Shown: piece by piece, positions 53,501 to 62,500 of the stretch
Layout of the letters: every line of letters starts with the position of its first letter
How positions within the stretch are numbered: the stretch's first letter is position 1
Origin: an unidentified bacterial endosymbiont
GTDB lineage: Bacteria; Pseudomonadota; Gammaproteobacteria; Enterobacterales; Enterobacteriaceae
NCBI RefSeq assembly: GCF_918797525.1
Contig: NZ_OU963893.1
Location: forward strand, 4,340,001-4,404,000
DNA length: 64,000 bases
Direction of reading: 5' to 3'
Position numbers and translations under genes: made by a program
Notes under the pieces: model-generated
What the model saw: the letters and a program-made list of their open reading frames with translations, nothing else
Databases searched by the model: none
What the model was told of the DNA's origin: nothing

Positions 53501-56500
53501 CATCCTGGGTGGTGTTTCCGACACTTACCGACACGGAATGCGCATCAGCAGGCGCGGTAATCGCAAACGTTGGAGTGGCGTCGTTGGTTAACCAGTCGTT
53601 TTGCACCCCGGTATCGCTTTGCAGGGTGATTTCGTCCACGCTGGTCGTCGTATCGATGGTGACATTGAGCGAGGTCGTTTTTTCATTACCTGCGTCATCA
53701 ACGACCTTCAGCTGTGCCTGCCATACGCCATCAGGCAGATCGGCTGGAACCGTGAAGACTGCACTCCCATCAACAACGGTGACAGGCCATGTCTGACCGT
53801 TAATGGTCAATGTAATAGTGACCGCGTCGCTGTCGATATTGCCGATCACAAAGGTTGGGCGCACATCCTGCGTAATATTATCGGAATCGCTGTATCCGCT
53901 ATCGCTTTCGCCTGCAAGCTGCAGCGTCGGGAGAGAGAGGGTTGTGTCGACCGTAAAGTTGAGATCCTGATGGCTACTATTTCCCGCAGCGTCCGTTACG
54001 GTAACAGTGATGGTGTGCGCTCCGTCGGCCAGTTCGGCGGTAGAGAAGTGCCACGTTCCGTCGGCCTGTTTCGAGGCCTCTCCTGCCGCTTTGCCATCAA
54101 TCATAATGCTGACGTGGGTAACGTCGTCCGGCACGTTGATTGCGAACTCAGGCGTGTTCACATTGGTCTGATTATCGGTGGTGTTTGAGCCTGTATCATC
54201 CAGCAGTTGAATGCTTTCGATGCTTGTCACGGTGTCGATTTCGAATGCAACAGCATCAGAAGTACTCTTGTTCCCCGCCATGTCTTCAACCGTGACGGCA
54301 ATGGTATATTGCCCGTCGTCGAGCTTGACCGGACAGGTCCAGGCGCCGCTGCCGTAAGTTTCAGCATCCAGCGTCCAGCTCCCTTTGTAGCTGCCGTCAC
54401 TGCTCACAATGGCTATCGTCACCGTGTTAAGGTCATCGGTATCCACACCGCTGAGCTGGAACTGCGGCTTCGTGTCGTTGGTCAGCCCGTCTGTCTGGCT
54501 ATCGCCGGAATCCGCGGCGGCAACAAGTTCTACTGCCGGTTTGTCGACGGTGGTATCGACGGTGAACTCAATATGGCTATCAGCACTGTTACCTGCGACA
54601 TCCGTCACCGTCACGGTGGCAGTGTAAGTGCCATCTTTTAGCTCAGTCGGCAGGGTAAATGTGGATCCTTTGCTCAGATCAATCGTGTATTGCTGTCCGG
54701 TGTTCAACGTCAGCGTGATGGTGGCGACATCGTCAGGCACATTGGTGAATGCAAAGGTGGGCGTGGCGTCCGCCGTATAGTTATCATCTGCATTTGCCCC
54801 GGTGTCTGAGGCTTTATCCAGCACAATGTTGACAGGCAGCACCTCGGTATCCACCGTAATATTGAGCGCCGCTGACGTCGCGGTGTTACCCGCATCATCG
54901 GTTACATTGACGCTGATACTGTAGTCGCCATCGGCCAGTTCCGGTGCGGTAAAGGTCCACTTGCCATCAACCTGCTCGGCGCTATAGGCGGTGCCGTTAA
55001 TCAGCACCTGCACGCTGGTGACATCCGCGTCGATATTGCCCAGCGTAAAGGTCGGCGTGCTGTCTTTGGTGATGTTATCCGTTGCGCTACTGCCGGTATC
55101 GGAGGCATCCGCCAGATCCAGAGTGGGCACCGAGAGCGTGGTATCGACGGTAAAGGTCATCGTGTCTGAATCAATGGTATTGCCCGCCACGTCGGTGACG
55201 GTCGCCACGATGGTGTGCTCGCCGTCCGCCAGCGCTTTGCTGTCGATATGCCATTGTCCCGCACTGTCCTGCGTGGCCGCTACCGGCGTGCCGCCGTCGA
55301 TGCTCACCATCACGCTCACCACATCGGTGTCGGTGGTAATGGCAAAGCCCGGGGTGGTGTCGTTGGTCTGGTTGTCGCCTGCCGCGCCGGTGTCGTCGCT
55401 GAGGGTAATGACCGGTACCGTGACGGTGGTATCGACCGTCACGTTCAGCGCGGTGGACGTCTGGGTATTTCCGGCGTCGTCGGTGACCAGCACGGTCACG
55501 CTGTAGTCGCCGTCCGCCAGTTCCGGCGCGGTGAACTGCCACTTGCCGGCTACCTGCTCTGCGCTGTAGGCGGTGCCGTTGATCAGTACCTGCACGTCCG
55601 TGACGTCGGCGTCGATATTCCCCAGCGTGAAGGTCGGGGTGCTGTCATGGGTGATGTTATCCGTTGCGCTGCTGCCGGTATCGGAGGCATCCGCCAGATC
55701 CAGAGTGGGCACCGAGAGCGTGGTATCGACGGTAAAGGACATGGTGTCCGAATCAACGGTGTTGCCCGCGGCGTCGGTGACGGTCGCCACGATGGTGTGC
55801 TCGCCGTCCGCCAGCGCTTTGCTGTCGATATGCCACTGTCCCGCACTGTCCTGCGTCGCCGCCACCGGCTCGCCGCCGTCGATGCTCACCATCACGCTCA
55901 CCACATCGGTGTCGGTGGTAATGGCAAAGCCCGGGGTGGAATCGTTGGTCTGGTTGTCGCCTGCCGTGCCGGTGTCGTCGCTCAGGGTAATGACCGGTAC
56001 CGTGACGGTGGTATCGACCGTCACGTTCAGCGCGGTGGAGGTCTGGGTATTTCCGGCGTCGTCGGTGACCTGCACGGTTACGCTGTAGTCGCCGTCTGCC
56101 AGCGCTGGCGCCGTGAAGGTCCACTTGCCGTCAACCAGCGCTGCGCTATAGGCGGTGCCGTTAATCAGCACCTGTACGTCCGTTACGTCGGCGTCGATAT
56201 TCCCCAGCGTGAAGGTCGGGGTGGCATCATGGGTTATGTTGTCGGAATCACTGCTGCCGCTGTCGGAATCAGTCGCCAGATCCAGGGTCGGTACGGAAAG
56301 CGTGGTGTCGACGGTAAAGGTCATGGTGTCCGAATCAGCGGTATTGCCCGCCGCGTCGGTGACGGTCGCCACGATACTGTGCTCCCCGTCAGCCAGTTCA
56401 CCGCTGTTAATATGCCACTTCCCGTTCGCATCCTTCGTTGCCGCCACCGGCTCGCCGCCGTCGATGCTCACCCTCACGCTCACCACATCGGTGTCGGTGG

Positions 56501-59500
56501 TAATGGCAAAGCCCGGGGTGGAATCGTTAGTCTGGTTGTCACCTGCCGTACCGGTGTCGTCACTGAGGGTAATCACCGGCGCTGCTACCACCGTATCGAC
56601 GGTGACATCCAGCGCCGCCGAGGTTTGAACGTTCCCGGCCTCGTCCGTTACCTTCACGGTCACGGTATAGGTCCCGTCCGCCAGTTCCGGGGCGGTGAAG
56701 GTCCATTTGCCGTCAACCTGCTCGACGTCATAGGCCATGCCGTTGATCATGACCTGAACCGCAGTGACGTCTTTATCGATATTGCCCAGCGTAAAGGTCG
56801 GAGTGGTGTCGCGTGTGATGTTATCCGTTGCGCTGCTGCCGGTGTCGGAATCAGCCGCCAGGTCCAGGGTTGGCACGGAGAGCGTGGTGTCCACCGTAAA
56901 GGTCATCGTGTCCGAATTAGCAGTGTTGCCCGCGGCGTCGGTGACGGTCGCCACGATGGTGTGCTGTCCGTCCGCCAGCGTATTGCTGTCGATATGCCAC
57001 TGTCCTGCGCTGTCCTGCGTCGCCGCCACCAGCGCGCCGCCGTCGATGCTCACCATCACGCTCACCACATCGGTGTCGGTAGTAATGGCAAAGCCCGGCG
57101 TGGTGTCGTTGGTCTGGTTATCGCCTGCCGTACCGGTGTCGTCGCTCAGGGTAATGATCGGTACCGTGAGGGTGGTATCGACCGTCACGTTCAGTGCGGT
57201 GGAAGCCTGGGTATTCCCCGCGTCGTCGGTGACCTGCACGGTCACGGTATAGTCGCCGTCCGCCAGTTCCGGCGCGGTGAAGGTCCATTTACCATCCACC
57301 TGCTGTGCGTCATACGCCGTGCCGTTGATCAGCACCTGCACCGCCGTGACGTCCGCGTCGATGTTGCCGAGCGTAAAGGTCGGGGTGCTGTCATGAGTAA
57401 TATTATCGGTACTGCTGCTGCCAGTGTCGGAGGCATCTGCCAGATCCACCGTCGGAATGGAGAGCGAGGTATCAATGGTGAAGTTAAGCGTGGAGGTCCC
57501 GGTGTTGCCCGCCACGTCCGTTACGGTCACGCTGATGCTGTGATCGCCCTCAGCCAGTTCATCACTGGTGATATGCCATTTTCCGGCGCTGTCCTGAATA
57601 GCCGCGACCGCCGACCCGCCGTCAATGCTCACCATCACGGTGACCGCGTCGGTATCGGTGGTAATGGCAAAGCCCGGTGCGGTGCTGTGAGTCTGGTTGT
57701 CGCCCTGAACGCCGGTGTCGTCGCTGAGGGTGATCACCGGCTCGCGCGTTACCGTGTCGACGGTAATATCCAGCGCGGCAGAGGTCTGTACGTTACCCGC
57801 ATCATCGGTGACCTGCACCGTCACACTGTAGTCGCCGTCCGCCAGTTCTGGCGCGGTGAAGGTCCATTTACCGTCCACTTGCTGCGCGCTGTACGCCGTG
57901 CCGTTGATCAGCACCTGCACGTCGGTTACATCCGCGTCGATATTACCCAGCGTGAAGGTCGGGGTGGTGAGATTGGTGATATTGTCGGTACTGTTGCTGC
58001 CGCTGTCGGAGGCATCCGCCAGATCCACGGTCGGTACAGAGAGCGTGGTATCAATGATAAAATCCAGCGAGGAGGTCGCGGTGTTGCCCGCCACGTCCGT
58101 GACCGTCACGCTGATGCTGTGCTCGCCATCGGTTAGCGTGTCACAGGTGATATGCCATTTCCCGGCCTCGTCCATCATTGCCGCCACCGCCGCCCCGCCG
58201 TCGATGCTGACCATCACGCTCACTGCGTCGGTGTCGGTGGTGATGGCAAAGCCCGGCGTCGAATGATTCGTTTGCTCGTCACCCTGCGTACCGGTGTCAT
58301 CGCTGAGCGTGATAACCGGGGCGGTTGTTACCGTGTCCACGGCGATCATGAGATCGGCAGAAGATTGCGTATTACCCGCATCATCGGTGACCTTCAGGGT
58401 AATCGTGTAGTCGCCGTCCGCCAGTTCTGGCGCGGTGAAGGTCCATTTACCGTCCACCTGCTCTGCGCTGTAGGCGATGCCGTTAATCAGCACCTGCACG
58501 TCGGTTACGTCAGCGTCGATATTGCCGAGCGTAAAAGTCGGCGTACTGTCATGGGTAATATTATCGGTGCTGATGTCGCCGCTGTCGCTGGCGTCAACCA
58601 GGTCCAGGGTCGGAATGGACAGGGTGGTGTCGACGGTGAAGTTAAGCGTGGAGGTTTCGGCGTTGCCCGCCACGTCCGTCACCGTCACGCTGATGCTGTG
58701 CTCGCCGTCAGCCAGCGCATCGCTGATGAAGTGCCATTGCCCGGCGGCGTCTTTCGTCGCGGCTACCGCCGTATTACCATCGATACTGACCATCACGGTC
58801 ACGACGTCGGTATCCGTCGCAATTGTGAAGCCCGGCGTGGCCTTATTGGTCTGGTTGTCGTCCTGAACGCCGGTGTCGTCGCTAAGGACGATCACCGGGG
58901 CCGTGGTAACCGTATCCACAGTGATATCGAGTGCGGCAGAAGTCTGTACGTTACCCGCGTCGTCAGTGACCTGCACCGTCACGCTGTAGTCGCCGTCCGC
59001 CAGTTCCGGCGCGGTGAAGGTCCACTTGCCGTCTACCTGCTCGGCATCATACGCCGTGCCGTTGATCAGCACCTGCACCGCCGTGACGTCCGCGTCGATG
59101 TTGCCGAGCGTAAAGGTCGGCGTAGCATCCTGAGTGATATTATCGGTACTGCTGCTGCCGCTGTCGGAGGCATCGACCAGATCCAGGGTTGGGATCGAAA
59201 GCGCGGTATCGACGGTGAAGTCCAGCGAGGAGGTCGCGGTGTTGCCCGCCACGTCCGTGACCGTCACGCTGATGCTGTGCTCACCCTCGGGCAGTTCACC
59301 GCTGGTGATATGCCATTTTCCGGCGCTGTCCTGGGTAGCCGCGACCGCCGTCCCGCCGTCGATGCTGACCATTACCGTAACCGCGTCGGTATCGGTGGTA
59401 ATGGCAAAGCCCGGCGTGGTGTCGTTGGTCTTGTTGTCTCCCGACGCGCCGGTATCATCGCTGAGCGTAATAACCGGGGCCGTGGTGACGGTATCGACGG

Positions 59501-62500
59501 TGATAGCCAGCGCGGCAGAGGTCTGCGTATTGCCTGCGTCGTCGGTGACCTGCACCGTCACGCTGTAGTCGCCGTCCGCCAGCGCCGGGGCGGTGAAGGT
59601 CCATTTGCCATCTACCTGCTCTGCATCATACGCGGTGCCGTTGATCAGCACCTGCACCGTCGTGACGTCGGCGTCGATATTGCCCAGCGTAAAGCTCGGG
59701 GTGGTGTCATGAGTAATATTGTCGGTACTGCTGCTGCCGCTGTCACTGGCCTCAACCAGGTCCAGGGTCGGAATGGACAGCGTAGTATCAACGTTAAAGT
59801 CCAGCGAGGAGGTCGCGGTGTTGCCCGCCACGTCCGTGACCGTCACGCTGATACTGTGGTCGCCCTCAGTAAGTTCGCCGCTGGTAATGTGCCACTGTCC
59901 GGCGCTGTCCTGAATAGCCGCGACCGCCGCCCCGCCGTCGATGCTCACCATCACGCTCACCGCATCAGAGTCGGTGGTAATGGCAAAGCCCGGCGTAACG
60001 TCATTGGTCTGGTTGTCGCCCTGAACGCCGGTATCGTCGCTGAGGGTAATCACCGGCTCACTCGTTGCCGTGTCGACGGTGATAGCCAGCGCGGCAGAGG
60101 TCTGTACATTGCCCGCGTCATCGGTAACCTGCACGGTTACGCTGTAGTCGCCGTCTGCCAGCTCTGGCGCGGTGAAGGTCCACTTGCCGTCTATCTGCTC
60201 TGCGCTGTAGGCGGTGCCGTTGATCAGCACCTGCACGTCGGTTACATCCGCGTCAATATTGCCGAGTGTGAAGGTCGGAGTGGAGAGGTTGGTGATATTG
60301 TCGGTACTGCTACTGCCGCTGTCGGAAGCCTCCGCCAGGTCCACGGTCGGCGTGGACAGCGTGGTATCAATGGTAAAATCCAGCGAGGAGGTCGCGGTGT
60401 TGCCCGCCACGTCCGTGACCGTCACGCTGATGCTGTGGTCGCCATCGGTTAGCGTGTCACAGGTGATATGCCATTTCCCGGCGCTGTCCTGAATAGCCGC
60501 GACCGCCGCCCCGCCGTCGATGCTCACCATTACCGTTACCGCGTCGGTATCGGTGGTAATGGCAAAGCCCGGCGCGGTGTCGCGGGTCTGGTTGTCGCCC
60601 TGCGCGCCGGTATCGTCGCTGAGGGTGATAACCGGGGCCGTGGTGACGGTATCGACGGTGATAGTGAGTTCTGCAGAGGTCTTGACGTTACCCGCGTCGT
60701 CGGTGACCTGCAGCGTCACGCTGTAGTCGCCGTCCGCCAGTTCCGGCGCGGTGAAGGTCCACTTGCCGTCTACCTGCTCTGCGCTGTAGACAGTGCCGTT
60801 GATCAGCACCTGCACCGTCGTGACATCCGGGTCGATATTGCCGAGTGTGAAGGTCGGAGTGGAGAGGTTGGTGATATTGTCGGTACTGCTGCTGCCGCTG
60901 TCGGAAGCCTCCGCCAGGTCCACGGTCGGCGTGGACAGCGTGGTATCAATGGTAAAATCCAGTGAGGAGGTCGCGGTATTGCCCGCCACGTCCGTTACCG
61001 TCACGCTAATAGTATGTTCGCCGTCAGCCAGCGCATCGCAGGCGATATGCCATTTGCCCGCTTGATCCATCGTCGCCGCGACCGCCGCCCCGCCGTCGAT
61101 GCTCACCATTACCGTTACCGCATCGGCATCGGTGGTAATCGCAAAGTCCGGGGTGGAATCGTTAGTCTGGTTATCGCCCTGCGCGCCGGTATCGTCGCTG
61201 AGGGTGATAACCGGGGCCGTGGTGACGGTATCGACGGTGATAGTGAGTTCTGCAGAGGTCTTGACGTTACCCGCGTCGTCGGTGACCTGCACCGTCACGC
61301 TGTAGTCGCCGTCCGCCAGTTCCGGCGCTGTGAAGGTCCATTTACCATCTACCTGCTCTGCGCTGTACGCCGTGCCGTTGATCAGCACCAGCACGTCTGT
61401 GACGTCCGCGTCGATATTGCCCAGCGTAAAGCTCGGAGTGGCATCATGGGTGATATTGTCGGTGCTGCTGCTGCCGCTGTCGGAGGCATCGGCCAAATCC
61501 AGCGTTGGGATGGAGAGCGTGGTATCCACCGTAAAGTCCAGCGAAGCGTGCGCGGTGTTGCCCGCCTCGTCCGTTACCGTCACGCTGATGCTGTGTTCGC
61601 CATCGGCCACTTCACCGCTGGTGATAAACCACTGTCCCGCACTGCCACGAACGGCAGGAACGGCCGCCCCGCCGTCAATGCTGACCATCACACTCACCAC
61701 ATCAGTATCAGTCGAGATAGTAAAGCCCGGGGTGGTATCAGTCGTCTGATTGTCACCCTGAATGCCGGTATCGTCGCTGAGCGTAATCACCGGCTCGCGC
61801 GTTACCGTGTCGACGGTGAAAGTGAGTTCGGCAGAAGTCTGGGTGTTACCCGCATCGTCGGTGATCTGCACCGTCACGCTGTAGTCGCCGTCCGCCAGAT
61901 CTGGCGCGGTGAAGGTCCACTTGCCGTCTACCTGCTCCGCACTGTAGGCGGTGCCGTTGATCAGCACCTGCACGTCGGTTACATCCGCGTCGATATTCCC
62001 CAGCGTAAAGGTCGGGGTGGTGTCACGGGTGATATTGTCGGTACTGCTGCTGCCGCTGTCGGAGGCATCCGCCAGATCCACGGTCGGAATGGAGAGCGTG
62101 GTATCAATAGTGAAGTTAAGCGAGGAGGTCGCGGTGTTTCCCGCCACGTCCGTGACCGTCACGCTGATGCTGTGGTCGCCCTCAGTAAGTTCGCCGCTGG
62201 TAATGTGCCATTTACCGGCTTCGTCCATCGCCGCCGCCACCGCCGCGCCGCCGTCAATACTCACCATCACGCTCGCCACGTCGGAATCGGTGGTAATCGC
62301 GAAGCCCGGCGCGATGTCGCGGGTCTGGTTGTCGCCCTGAACGCCGGTATCGTCGCTGAGGGTAATAACCGGGGCCGTGGTGACGGTATCGACGGTGATA
62401 GCCAGCGCGGCAGAGGTCTGCGTGTTGCCTGCGTCGTCGGTGACCTGCACGGTTACGCTGTAGTCACCGTCCGCCAGGTCTGGCGCGGTGAAGGTCCACG

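Noticed and set aside
55215..58136. 973-codon open frame antisense to the adhesin, and similar ones at 58152-60452 and 61014-63347
   Set aside because: They mirror the repeat period and codon bias of the adhesin gene; their translation is a repetitive Arg/His/Gly-rich sequence with no recognisable domain and no ribosome site.
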